A stretch of 37,619 bases of DNA from Vulcanimicrobiia bacterium (GCA_024281075.1 JAMXLK010000159.1:1-37619); one strand, 5' to 3'; shown: positions 9,897-17,772, counted from the stretch's first letter. Numbers and translations are program-made. Notes: generated from the sequence alone by a model not told the origin.

Positions 9897-11427
9897 GTCT
9901 CGGCTCCGACGTCTGACGCCGGCCGCCCGAAACGGTCACATTGGCGGCCTTCGACGGGATGCCGTTAGCAATCACGACGAGCGTACTCGAACCGTTTTCG
10001 ATCGTCGACGGAACGTCGAAATACGTCCATACCGTTTTCGCTCCGGTTGCCACGCCCATCGTGCTGTGATCGTGCGTTCGCGCGTAGAAGACGTGACCGC
10101 TCTTGTTATTGACGATTCGCACGAGCGGGTAGTTCGACGCGGTGGGGTATTCGTCGCCAAACGCAAGCGCTTGCGAAAGGCCGTTAAACTGCGTTCCGGT
10201 GATCTTATACGTCTTGCCCGCCGCGATATGCGACGCGACTTTTTTGATGGTCGGCGCCCAGCTGCCCTTGGGCGATCCCGTGGGCGTGTATACTTGCAAC
10301 GTGCTTCCGCAGAGCAGCAGAATCTGTCCGGTCGGTGCAATGAGGGGCGGACAGTACGGGACGCCGGGTAACGCCGTCAGATTCGTGCCGTCCCACTCAT
10401 AAACGGTGCCCGAAGCGCCGAAGACCATAACGTCGCCACTCGGCTCGAGCGCGGCGAACGAATCGCCGGCGTTATCGCCGTTGGGAAAATCCGGGCCCTG
10501 CGTCCACGTGCCGGCAGCACTCCCCGTCGTGTGATAGATCGCGGTGTGTCCCGGTCCGTAGCTGCGTCCTTGAAACGAACCGGTCGCGAAGACGGTCCCG
10601 TCGGGGCGCAGCATCGCCGGCCCGATCTCTCCCGGCGGATAGTAGCAATCTTTCGGTTTCGGTCCGTATTGAATGCAGCCGCCGGAGTACCAATGCGACG
10701 CGAGGTTCACCGGAGTCGCTCCGGCGCTCTTCCATTTTTGGGCTACCGGATCGTAGATTTCCGTGTTCGGATCTTTCTTGACGTCAGCGGTCAAGATCGT
10801 GCCGTCCGGTAGGAGCGTATAACCTTCCTCCGCGTTAAAATCGTTCTTGCCGGCATCGCTCAGCGTCGTCCACTTCAGTGTCTTCGGATCGAGCGCGGCA
10901 TCCCACTTATGCAGCTTGTCGCCCACGAAAAAGCGTCCATCCGCCAGCACGCTCGACGGCGAATCGCCGATCCACTTCCAACCCTTCGGATGGCCCAAAG
11001 CCGTCCACGTATTCTTTACGGGATCGTAGACCGCACCGAGATTGGTCAATGCAAATTGCCCGTTGTTGTACTCGCCTCCCACCAACGCGAATCGCCCATC
11101 GCCAAGCACCGCGGACGCATACGCGTCGGGCGCATATCCCGACGGCAGCGATGCGACTTGCGTCCACGTACCGTTGGAGTAGTCGCCGTTTATGTCGGGC
11201 GAATAGGTAAACCAGTTGCCGAGGCTGGTTGATTGCACCAGCAGTCTACCGTCCGTGAGCAGGAATCCCAGGTTCGCCGTGACGGGTGGCCGGCTCGACG
11301 CGTGCTTGAGACGCGACGCGCTTTGATTTGCAAGGCCTCCGTACGGTATCGAACCGATCCCCGAACAGGCGGATAGAGCGGCGGCGACGCCGATTATGAG
11401 AAAAAGACGTACGCGTGGGCTAGGCAT
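9880..11427 (-). CDS. Kelch-type beta-propeller lipoprotein with galactose-oxidase-like C-terminal domain
   Basis: The 515-aa product has a lipoprotein signal ending LSAC (Cys21), so it is anchored in an outer leaflet or on the cell surface. It then carries Kelch-like blades: repeated patterns such as AVYDPVKNTWTALG and EIYDPVAQKWKSAG, each followed by a VLADGRF-type strand. The C-terminal 110 residues (KTYKITGTQFNGL to about 500) resemble the early-set Ig-like domain that closes galactose-oxidase and related Kelch proteins. I see no reason to assign oxidase activity. The ATG at 11427 has a good AGGAGG site eight bases upstream. It is monocistronic and overlaps the GNAT fusion gene tail to tail. 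Confidence 0.82.
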   Translation of the reverse strand: MPSPRVRLFLIIGVAAALSACSGIGSIPYGGLANQSASRLKHASSRPPVTANLGFLLTDGRLLVQSTSLGNWFTYSPDINGDYSNGTWTQVASLPSGYAPDAYASAVLGDGRFALVGGEYNNGQFALTNLGAVYDPVKNTWTALGHPKGWKWIGDSPSSVLADGRFFVGDKLHKWDAALDPKTLKWTTLSDAGKNDFNAEEGYTLLPDGTILTADVKKDPNTEIYDPVAQKWKSAGATPVNLASHWYSGGCIQYGPKPKDCYYPPGEIGPAMLRPDGTVFATGSFQGRSYGPGHTAIYHTTGSAAGTWTQGPDFPNGDNAGDSFAALEPSGDVMVFGASGTVYEWDGTNLTALPGVPYCPPLIAPTGQILLLCGSTLQVYTPTGSPKGSWAPTIKKVASHIAAGKTYKITGTQFNGLSQALAFGDEYPTASNYPLVRIVNNKSGHVFYARTHDHSTMGVATGAKTVWTYFDVPSTIENGSSTLVVIANGIPSKAANVTVSGGRRQTSEPRPTMHR

Positions 11428-11464
11428 GCGCGGAGCCTCCTACAAGAGCAGCGAAGCGGATTGA

Positions 11465-11483
11465 CCGCGGTTATACTCCGCGG
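11465..11483. promoter_or_regulatory. Paired CCGCGG sites around a -10-like hexamer
   Basis: The 120-base divergent gap between the Kelch lipoprotein and the zinc-finger gene contains two CCGCGG palindromes (11465-11470 and 11478-11483) separated by seven bases. The spacer reads, on the minus strand, as part of a TATAAC hexamer that could be the -10 element of the Kelch gene 43 bases away. A repressor binding the pair would block that promoter. CCGCGG is also common by chance in GC-rich DNA, so this is tentative. Confidence 0.25.
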
Positions 11484-11547
11484 CGTCGAGCGAAACCCGC
11501 TTGCTTTGCTTGCGGTTGAGGAAAACTGAGGAGGCGCGGCCTGAACT

Positions 11548-11802
11548 ATGGCACACTGTACGCACTTAAGTCACATCCACGACGTAACGCCGAGCGCCGA
11601 CGGCTGTGAGGAGTGTCTCAAAGCCGGCGACTCGTGGGTTCATCTACGCGAATGTCTCCAATGCGGGCACGTCGGCTGCTGCGACAGCTCCAAGAACAAG
11701 CACGCGACGAAGCACTTTCATACTACGCAACACCCGATCGTGCGATCGTTCCAGCCCGGCGAAGATTGGCGCTGGTGCTACGTGGACGAGCTGATCGTAT
11801 AA
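11548..11802 (+). CDS. UBP-type zinc finger protein
   Basis: The 84-aa protein is almost entirely one UBP-type zinc finger (PF02148), the fold that in eukaryotic deubiquitinases binds the C-terminal diglycine of ubiquitin. Visible ligands include C4 and H6, C20-C23, C36-C39, C44/C45 and histidines H52, H56, H58 and H62, with the WRWCYVDE closing strand typical of the family. Bacteria have short stand-alone copies whose role is not established; a zinc-dependent binding role is all that can be said. An AGGAGG lies about 14 bases before the ATG, which is long spacing. It is followed nine bases later by one copy of the ATTACT/AGTAAT palindrome. Confidence 0.88.
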   Translation: MAHCTHLSHIHDVTPSADGCEECLKAGDSWVHLRECLQCGHVGCCDSSKNKHATKHFHTTQHPIVRSFQPGEDWRWCYVDELIV

Positions 11803-11810
11803 CGAGCGCG

Positions 11811-11831
11811 ATTACTTCGCACGCTAGTAAT
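11811..11831. promoter_or_regulatory. Operator-like palindrome, copy 2 (ATTACT-N9-AGTAAT)
   Basis: ATTACT at 11811-11816 and its inverse AGTAAT at 11826-11831 are separated by nine bases. The left half-site continues as TTCG, exactly as in the copy at 15442-15468, and the spacing is identical. It lies 53 bases upstream of the small secreted protein gene at 11884, a normal position for a promoter operator. The match in half-site and spacing to the second copy is what makes it convincing; the binding protein is inferred to be the nearby PadR. Confidence 0.5.
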
Positions 11832-11883
11832 AACGTGCTTTCGGCGGCTTGAAGCCGTCGCAGCCCCAGCCTACGATTGCGGC

Positions 11884-12285
11884 ATGAAAGACTTACGAAC
11901 GATCGTCGCGAGCACGATCCTCTTGGCGCTTGCCGCGCCTGCGCTCGCTTACGCCCAAATGATGCACGCGCCGCCGGTCCCCATGTCACCGGCACAGTTC
12001 GCGCAAGCGGCACCCGGCCAAAGCGTCGAAATCGCGGTGCGCGTCAAGCGTGTCGAACGGACGACGCTCTATACCGAACTGCTCGTGCACGAAACCGATA
12101 GCCAAGCCAAGGCAACCGGTAAAGACGTCATCATTTTTTTCGCCGACGGCACGCCGGTCGTCATGGGCGCCGCTTCGGACGTCACAGCGGGTGCGACGCT
12201 CTATGTCTACGGTGTTCTCACGAAACCGGGTCGTGTCGATGCAAAGCGGGTGGTCGTGGATACGAAATACGTAACCGTTCATTAG
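11884..12285 (+). CDS. Small exported beta-rich protein of unknown function
   Basis: This 133-aa protein has a good signal peptide (hydrophobic residues about 7-22, cleavage after ALAYA). The mature part alternates hydrophobic and charged residues (VEIAVRVKRVERTTLYTELL, then DVIIFFADGTPV and ATLYVYGVL), suggesting a small beta-barrel such as an OB-like fold. I cannot name a family. Two methionines and a histidine directly after the signal (MMH) could be a metal site, but that is a guess. Its last 68 bases are shared with the convergent RND gene. The operator-like palindrome at 11811-11831 suggests coregulation with the RND and cytochrome genes. Confidence 0.68.
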   Translation: MKDLRTIVASTILLALAAPALAYAQMMHAPPVPMSPAQFAQAAPGQSVEIAVRVKRVERTTLYTELLVHETDSQAKATGKDVIIFFADGTPVVMGAASDVTAGATLYVYGVLTKPGRVDAKRVVVDTKYVTVH

Positions 12286-15200
12286 ACGCCCGCCGTTTGC
12301 CGCGTTCGCGATAGAGCGCGTACGCGACCGGGACGACGAAGAGCGTTAGCAACAGCGAGGTCGAGAGGCCGCCGATCACGACGATTCCGAGTGCTCGGCG
12401 GTACTCTGCGCCGGCTGTAGCGCCTAATGCGAGCGGCAGCATCCCGGCAATCATCGCAAACGTCGTCATCAGGATCGGCCGGAAGCGCGCCGTAGCCGCG
12501 TGCACGATCGCCTCCGACGCGGCGATTCCTTCGCGCACCCCGCGCTCCGCGTACTCGACCAGCAAGATGCCATTCTTTGCCACAAGCCCGACGAGCATGA
12601 TGATACCGAGCATCGAATAGAGATTCAGCGGTTCGCGGAATACGAACAGGCTGCCGAAGGCGCCGATTGCGGCGAGCGGTACCGTCAGCATGATCAGCAG
12701 CGGCAGCGTGTAGCTGCGATAGAGCACCGCGAGGATGCAATACACCGCGATCAGCGATAGGCCCAGTGCGGCGAGCATGCGCGACGCCGTATCGAGGAAT
12801 TGCGCGACGTCGCCGCGCGGCTCCACATACGTCCCGAGCGGCATGAAAGACGGGTCGCGCAGGGCGCGTGCGACCGGCCCTGCGACGAGGCTGATGGGTG
12901 CGCCGCTGACCGCATTCGCGCTCACGGAGACGGTTCGCTCGCCGTTTTCGCGATGGACGATGGCGGGCTCCGATTCCGATCGCAGTTGCATCAGATCGCC
13001 GAGCGGAATGCGCGCCCCCGTCGCGCTTCGAACGGCGAAACGCTTGAGCGCATCCAGGTCGCCAAGCTCGGCCGAGTCCGCCTGAACGACGACGTCGACC
13101 AAGCCCGAATCGAGCCGCGCTTTCGTCGCGATCGCACCGCCGGTGGCGATGCGCGCCGTCTGCGCGACGTCGTCGAGTGAAACGTTCAAGAGCCGCGCTT
13201 TTTCCGAGTCGATGCCGATCTGCAGACGCGGCTGTTGTCCGAGGTCGCTCGTGCGAACGTCGATTGCATACGGATTGCGCCGCAAGAGCGCTGCGATGCG
13301 ATCGGCTGCGGCGCTCAGCGCCGCCGGATCGCCGGCGACGTCGTAACTCACCGCCGGCATGCCGCCCATGCCCTTGCCTGCGCCCGCGATCGTCGCCGCG
13401 GGCACGAGCGGTGCCAGCTTGCGGATGCGGCGCTCGACCGCGGCACCGTCGGAGTTGGGATCGGCCAGCACCGCGACGATTTGCGCCACGTTGCTTGCGA
13501 AGATATCCGCGCCGCCGTCGAAGGATCGTCCAGCACTCGATTCGACGTGCCGAACCGCGGGATCGGCGAGCAATGCTTGTGTGATCCGTGCCGCGGCGTC
13601 GTCAGTTTGCTCGAGCGGCGTTCCCGCGGGCATCGTCAGATCGAAGGTTAACGCTCCCCGATTGACCGGCGGCGAGAACTCCGCCCCAATACCGCCGCCA
13701 AAGAGCGGAACGAGCGACGCCGCCGATGCGAGCGCCGCGGCCGCCATAACGACACGCGGACGTTGCAATACGGCGGGAAGCCAGCGTGCGGTGTAGTTGC
13801 GGCAAAGCGCGCGCTCGGCCGCGTTGAACGCGTCGACGGCAGCATGGCATGCAGCGAACGCGGCTAACGCCGGCTTGCCGCGCATCGTCCAAGGCAGCGT
13901 TCGCGCCGGCATTTCGGCGCGCGCGAGCGCCCATCGCGCCGTCAGGAGCGGCGTCAGCGTAAACGACACGAGCAGCGAAAACGCCGTCGCCAGTACGATA
14001 ACGAGGGCGAACTCACGCATGAACTCGCCGACGATGCCGCTCATTAAACCGATCGGCAGAAAGACGGCCACGTCGACGAGTGTGATTGCAACGGCGGCGC
14101 CGCCGATCTCGGCACGCCCTGCCAGGGCTGCTTCATCGCGACGCAGGCCTCGCGTGGCTGCACGCGCGATGGCCTCGATGATAACGATCGAATCGTCGAC
14201 GAGAATTCCGATCGTTAGCGAAAGCCCCATGAGCGACAGCACGTTGAGGCTAAAGCCCAGCGCCCACATCGCGACGAAGGCCGCGCAGAGCGACGTGGGA
14301 ATCGCGATCGCCGCGACCGCCGCACTACGCCAAACGTGCAGAAAGAATAGCATCACCAAGACGGTCAGCACGATCCCCTCGCCGAGCGTCTGCAGGACCC
14401 CCGCGATCGCCGCATCGGTCGACGGCGCGTCGGTTCGGAGCTCCTCAAAGCGAATAAGGGGATAACGCGCGGCGAGCCGCACAAAAGTTCGTCGAGCGTC
14501 GCCGATGGTTTTCAGTGAGTCCGCTCCGGCCGCGGCCGAAACATAGATCAGCGCAGCCTCGTCGCCGTCGGAGCGCGCAAGCACCGCGCGATCGGCATAC
14601 CGGTCCGCAACTTTTGCAACGTCGCGCACGCGCGCCAAAGCGGCGCCCGCGATATTCACGGGCAGATCGCCGATTGCGGCCGCGGACGCGACGGACGCGT
14701 CGATCCCGATGGACGATTGACGGAAGCGCGATCGCAAAAGGCCGCCGGGGAGGAGATCGTTCCCTGCGGCGACGGAACGATAAAGATCGAGCGGCGTGCC
14801 GCCGAGCGCATCGAGCGCGGGCAGCTGCGGCTGCACGGTGAACTGACGAACCACCGCGCCGGAACTTCGTACGGTGCCGACGCCGGGAGTGCCGCGCAGC
14901 GCGGGAACGATTGCCGTAGAGAGAACTTCCGCAAGCTCGGTGCGCGACAGCAGCACCGACGAAACGGCTTCGTCCATAATGGGCGCTTGCGTGGGATCGT
15001 CGAGCGAGACGATCGGAGCGATCAAGTCGAGCGGCATATTTGCGCGCGCGGCGTCCACGGCGTTTTGAACGTTGGCTCGATCGGTCAGCAGGCTGCTGCC
15101 GAAGCGAAACTGCACGGCGATCTCGCCGATGCCGTTCTGCGCCGAGGACGAGACGCGCTCGACAGCGGGGATGCGGCGAAGTTCTTCTTCAATGGGCTCG

Positions 15201-15430
15201 ATTGCGAGCCGCTCGATTTCTTTCGGGCTCGCGCCCGGATACGCAATTGCAACGCTGACGGCAGGCAAGGCTATCGGCGGCAGAATACTGCGCCCCATAC
15301 GCATCAGCGCGACGCCCCCGACGAGCACGAAGACGAGGAAGAAGAGCGTCACCGTTACCGGGTTTCGGAGCGAAAATTGCGTGAGGAACACCGTTGCATT
15401 TGTTATCCGAACCGGGGCTTCGTGCTGCAC
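12218..15430 (-). CDS. RND-family efflux pump inner-membrane protein (AcrB/HAE1 type)
   Basis: The roughly 1070-aa protein is an RND proton-driven exporter. It has the N-terminal helix, a first periplasmic porter domain beginning PPIALPAVSV, a helix bundle from about 350 on, a second periplasmic domain and a final helix bundle. The proton-relay pair in the fourth helix is D412-D413 (GILVDDSIVIIEA). No periplasmic adaptor or outer-membrane channel gene is adjacent, unlike most RND operons, so it must borrow partners or work alone. The start is uncertain: GTG at 15430 is used here, and a GTG at about 15391, nearer the usual family start, is possible. The inverted repeat at 15442-15468 lies just upstream. 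The 3' end overlaps the 11884 gene by 68 bases. Confidence 0.9.
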   Translation of the reverse strand: MQHEAPVRITNATVFLTQFSLRNPVTVTLFFLVFVLVGGVALMRMGRSILPPIALPAVSVAIAYPGASPKEIERLAIEPIEEELRRIPAVERVSSSAQNGIGEIAVQFRFGSSLLTDRANVQNAVDAARANMPLDLIAPIVSLDDPTQAPIMDEAVSSVLLSRTELAEVLSTAIVPALRGTPGVGTVRSSGAVVRQFTVQPQLPALDALGGTPLDLYRSVAAGNDLLPGGLLRSRFRQSSIGIDASVASAAAIGDLPVNIAGAALARVRDVAKVADRYADRAVLARSDGDEAALIYVSAAAGADSLKTIGDARRTFVRLAARYPLIRFEELRTDAPSTDAAIAGVLQTLGEGIVLTVLVMLFFLHVWRSAAVAAIAIPTSLCAAFVAMWALGFSLNVLSLMGLSLTIGILVDDSIVIIEAIARAATRGLRRDEAALAGRAEIGGAAVAITLVDVAVFLPIGLMSGIVGEFMREFALVIVLATAFSLLVSFTLTPLLTARWALARAEMPARTLPWTMRGKPALAAFAACHAAVDAFNAAERALCRNYTARWLPAVLQRPRVVMAAAALASAASLVPLFGGGIGAEFSPPVNRGALTFDLTMPAGTPLEQTDDAAARITQALLADPAVRHVESSAGRSFDGGADIFASNVAQIVAVLADPNSDGAAVERRIRKLAPLVPAATIAGAGKGMGGMPAVSYDVAGDPAALSAAADRIAALLRRNPYAIDVRTSDLGQQPRLQIGIDSEKARLLNVSLDDVAQTARIATGGAIATKARLDSGLVDVVVQADSAELGDLDALKRFAVRSATGARIPLGDLMQLRSESEPAIVHRENGERTVSVSANAVSGAPISLVAGPVARALRDPSFMPLGTYVEPRGDVAQFLDTASRMLAALGLSLIAVYCILAVLYRSYTLPLLIMLTVPLAAIGAFGSLFVFREPLNLYSMLGIIMLVGLVAKNGILLVEYAERGVREGIAASEAIVHAATARFRPILMTTFAMIAGMLPLALGATAGAEYRRALGIVVIGGLSTSLLLTLFVVPVAYALYRERGKRRASNERLRISYPRPPALHRHDPVS

Positions 15431-15441
15431 GCTGCCATGCC

Positions 15442-15468
15442 CGAATTACTTCGATGCGAAGTAATTCG
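15442..15468. promoter_or_regulatory. Operator-like perfect 12-bp inverted repeat, copy 1
   Basis: CGAATTACTTCG at 15442-15453 is repeated in exact inverse (CGAAGTAATTCG, 15457-15468) with a three-base centre. It sits in the divergent gap between the RND pump (GTG 15430) and the four-helix cytochrome gene (GTG 15518), so one protein bound here could control both. The core ATTACT-N9-AGTAAT recurs at 11811-11831. A dyad of this size and two-fold symmetry fits a dimeric winged-helix regulator such as the PadR protein encoded at 15858-16457. Confidence 0.6.
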
Positions 15469-15517
15469 CCGCGCTCGCCCCGCACTCCGCGACGGGTCCG
15501 TGGCGTACGATGAATGC

Positions 15518-15889
15518 GTGAGTGGAAGCGATACGGCGGCCTGGGCAGCGACGGCTCTTTTTCCCTCGACGGCGGCGGCGGGCTTCGTCCTGCGCAGGTT
15601 CGTCACCGGCAGGTTCGCGATTCGCTTGCGGCCGCATTTCGTGCTCGGCTACGCCGTTTTCGGATTAGCGCTCGTGCACACGGCATTGGCGATGGGCGCG
15701 ATGCATACGTTGAGCGCCACCGATCTGCAGTTGGCGACGCTCGCGCTCGCGGGTCTGGCGTTACAAGCGTTTCTCGGCGCGAGTCTGCAAGCGCCGGGAG
15801 CCTACCGAACCGTGCTGCGCCGCTGGCATCTGGCGACGACGTGGAGCGTGGCGCTTTTCATCGCGGCTCACGTGTTGCTGACGTTATAG
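15518..15889 (+). CDS. Minimal four-helix membrane protein with two HX13H motifs (putative diheme cytochrome b)
   Basis: The 123-aa protein has four predicted membrane helices (about residues 7-25, 40-58, 69-88 and 104-122). Helix 2 carries H40 and H54 and helix 4 carries H104 and H118, each pair exactly 14 positions apart. That double HX13H pattern is how cytochrome b of the bc1 complex and ferric-reductase-like proteins hold two stacked hemes between two helices. No FAD or NAD domain is attached. It would move electrons across the membrane; donors and acceptors are unknown. The GTG start at 15518 is my choice (GTG 15500 is also in frame). The upstream open frame is unrelated read-through. 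Its end overlaps the padR gene by 32 bases. Confidence 0.65.
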   Translation: MSGSDTAAWAATALFPSTAAAGFVLRRFVTGRFAIRLRPHFVLGYAVFGLALVHTALAMGAMHTLSATDLQLATLALAGLALQAFLGASLQAPGAYRTVLRRWHLATTWSVALFIAAHVLLTL

Positions 15890-16457
15890 GGCCGTCGTCG
15901 TGCACCCATTGCGGCTGCCAGCCTCGATCCTGAAGCCGCCGCATCGCGTCCTCTAAGAAGCGATGCTCGCTGCGTGCCCGATGATACGCGTGCGCGGCTG
16001 CAAAATACCCCGCGCCGCCGCGCGCAGTTGCGTCCCCGAAGATGCGTTTGAGCCGGCGTTCGTGTCCTTCGATCTCGCGCATTCGTTCGAGCATTAGCGT
16101 CAGCGCTTCGCTGCGCGGGAGCTGTCCGAGCAGGACGAAGGCGGTCTCGAGCGCGGTATCGCTCGATTGCACGTCGGTGATGACGCGGTGCAGCAGTTCG
16201 CGAAATCGGGTTTCTCCCACGCTCGACAAGCGATAGACCGTTTTTGATTCGTGCGGCCCTCGCCGCGCCGCAGCGGTGCGCCGAGTCAAATAGCCCGCGT
16301 CGTAGAGCCGCTCGACCAGCTGATAGACGTTCCCACGACGGAACTGCCAATAGAGCGGAAGGTGATCGCGCAAGACCTTGTCGATTGCGTACGGCGAATG
16401 CGCTTGCCGCCGCAGCAAACCCAAGACGAATAACTCTCGTTCGGGTTCCTTATTCAA
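15858..16457 (-). CDS. PadR-family transcriptional regulator
   Basis: This 199-aa regulator has the N-terminal PadR winged helix (about residues 5-80: ELFVLGLLRRQAHSPYAIDK, then the wing after RGNVYQLVERLYDAGYL with YRLSSVGETRFRELL) and a long helical C-terminal dimerisation region. PadR proteins usually repress genes for detoxification or drug efflux and bind short inverted repeats. The start is a TTG at 16457 whose codon overlaps the TAA stop of osmC (TTGAATAA), and no ATG lies nearby, so translation is probably coupled to osmC. The likely targets are the palindromes at 15442 and 11811, and hence the RND, cytochrome and secreted-protein genes; this is inference from position. Confidence 0.88.
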   Translation of the reverse strand: MNKEPERELFVLGLLRRQAHSPYAIDKVLRDHLPLYWQFRRGNVYQLVERLYDAGYLTRRTAAARRGPHESKTVYRLSSVGETRFRELLHRVITDVQSSDTALETAFVLLGQLPRSEALTLMLERMREIEGHERRLKRIFGDATARGGAGYFAAAHAYHRARSEHRFLEDAMRRLQDRGWQPQWVHDDGPITSATREPR

Positions 16458-16905
16458 TCGTCGCCCGCACGGTGACGGGGAAGTTCACGGAACGCGCGAT
16501 AAAGCACATTTGATGCGCGTCGTGATGCAGCCGTAACGCGCGGGTGCGTTGCGCATCCTCGAGAATGGTTACGACCGGACGGAGATCGACGCTCACGAAC
16601 TGTCCGGCACCGCCGCTCTCCTCCATCTTACCGGATGCGTTGTCGCTATAGTTAACGACCGTGATTCCGTTGACGGCACACAGATGCAGATACCAGAGCA
16701 TGTGACACGAGGAGAGGCTCGCGACCAAAAGCTCTTCGGGATTGTAGCGTGCCGCGTTGCCTCGAAAAGACGGATCGCTCGACGCGAGTATATCCGGCTT
16801 TCCTGCGGCGCCGATCGTGTGATCGCGCGAATAAGCCACATATGATCTCGTTCCATCGGCCGCCGGCGAAGCCCAGCGAACGTTCGCACCGTACGTGTGC
16901 GTCAT
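16450..16905 (-). CDS. OsmC/Ohr-family thiol peroxidase-like protein
   Basis: The 151-aa protein belongs to the OsmC/Ohr family, which reduces organic hydroperoxides with a pair of cysteines. The two expected residues are C67 in [10 protein letters not shown] and C134 in HQMCFIARS, and [14 protein letters not shown] at about 53-66 is the family's conserved helix. The central insertion and overall layout fit the OsmC-like YhfA/Ohr-related branch more than classical Ohr. The ATG at 16905 is chosen because family similarity begins there; the frame is open 24 codons further up without support. It overlaps the downstream padR start and probably forms a two-gene operon with it, tying the regulator to oxidative or electrophile stress. 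Confidence 0.88.
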   Translation of the reverse strand: MTHTYGANVRWASPAADGTRSYVAYSRDHTIGAAGKPDILASSDPSFRGNAARYNPEELLVASLSSCHMLWYLHLCAVNGITVVNYSDNASGKMEESGGAGQFVSVDLRPVVTILEDAQRTRALRLHHDAHQMCFIARSVNFPVTVRATIE

Positions 16906-16935
16906 CACAAAGTAACCGCCTTTCGCAGTCTGCTC

Positions 16936-16962
16936 ATCATAGCACGAAAAGCAGGCGCGCAA
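16936..16962 (-). promoter_or_regulatory. Possible promoter of osmC-padR
   Basis: On the minus strand TTGCGC (16957-16962) and TATGAT (16936-16941) are spaced by 15 bases, ending about 30 bases before the osmC ATG. The -10 is good and the spacing a little short. The 114-base gap also holds the ribosome binding site of aqpZ on the plus strand. Confidence 0.33.
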
Positions 16963-17019
16963 CCGAGCGGTAGCCAAGGTCGTCTACGCGATACACGCAG
17001 TCGCGGAAAGGAATGGTTA

Positions 17020-17757
17020 ATGGCTCTCTCCAGACGCGTCTCCGCGGAGTTTATCGGTACCTTTTGGCTTGTTTTCGGCGGATGCGGAAGTGCCGTGCTC
17101 GCGGCGACGTTTCCGCAAACGGGAATCGGGTTCGCCGGCGTCGCGCTCGCATTCGGTCTTACGCTGCTTACGATGGCGTACACGATTGGGCCGATCTCGG
17201 GCTGCCACATCAACCCCGCAGTCACGTTCGGGCTCTGGCTGGGGAAGCGATTTCCCACGCGCGACGTTCTGCCGTACTGGATCGCGCAGGTGCTCGGTGC
17301 AATCGCTGCCGCTGCGGTTCTCTACGTCATCGCAAGCGGCAAGCCCGGCTTTGTGACGGGACAATTTGCGAGCAACGGCTACGGCCCGCTTTCACCCGGC
17401 AATTATCCGATGATGTCGGCGCTGATCATCGAAATCGTTTGCACGTTCGCGTTTCTGCTGGTCATTCTCGGTTCGACCGATAAGCGTGCGCCGGTCGGAT
17501 TTGCAGGGCTCGCGATCGGTCTCGCGCTGACGCTCATTCACCTCATCAGCATTCCGGTCGACAATACGTCGGTGAATCCGGCGCGCAGCACCGGTCCCGC
17601 TATCTTCGCCGGCGGGCTCGCGCTATCGCAGCTCTGGCTCTTCTGGGTTGCGCCGCTGATCGGCGGCGGGCTGGCCGGTCTGCTCTACCCAGCGCTCTTC
17701 GGCGAGGAAGTCAGCGAAGAGCCCATCGTCGGTAAGGCAGTAGCCGGAGCAAAATGA
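17020..17757 (+). CDS. aqpZ: Aquaporin Z
   Basis: This 245-aa six-helix channel protein is a member of the MIP family of the water-selective AqpZ type. The signature GCHINPAVT (61-69) contains the first NPA loop and TSVNPARS (183-190) the second. Selectivity-filter residues H174, T183 and R189 fall at exactly the E. coli AqpZ positions, and F45 is in the place of its F43, so it should pass water rather than glycerol. The ATG at 17020 has an AAGGA site about eight bases upstream; the frame is open further upstream without a better start. It is followed after 15 bases by exonuclease III, so the two may share a transcript. Confidence 0.94.
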   Translation: MALSRRVSAEFIGTFWLVFGGCGSAVLAATFPQTGIGFAGVALAFGLTLLTMAYTIGPISGCHINPAVTFGLWLGKRFPTRDVLPYWIAQVLGAIAAAAVLYVIASGKPGFVTGQFASNGYGPLSPGNYPMMSALIIEIVCTFAFLLVILGSTDKRAPVGFAGLAIGLALTLIHLISIPVDNTSVNPARSTGPAIFAGGLALSQLWLFWVAPLIGGGLAGLLYPALFGEEVSEEPIVGKAVAGAK

Positions 17758-17772
17758 GCTAAAGCCGTTGGC

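Noticed and set aside
11843-11857. Short CGGCTT/GAAGCCG hairpin before the small secreted gene
   Set aside because: Stem of six pairs with no loop space and no T run; could arise by chance in GC-rich DNA.
15445-15465. Palindrome at 15442-15468 as a terminator hairpin
   Set aside because: It lies between two divergent gene starts, so an operator fits better than a terminator.
14717-15517. Upstream part of the long plus-strand frame that ends in the cytochrome-like gene
   Set aside because: It runs antisense to the RND gene, has a composition typical of GC-rich shadow frames (Arg-rich) and no family signature; only the segment from about 15500 makes sense.
16960-17010. tRNA-like segment (AGCGGTAGCCAAGG...)
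   Set aside because: It lacks a cloverleaf with paired acceptor and T arms and lies in the divergent osmC/aqpZ promoter gap.
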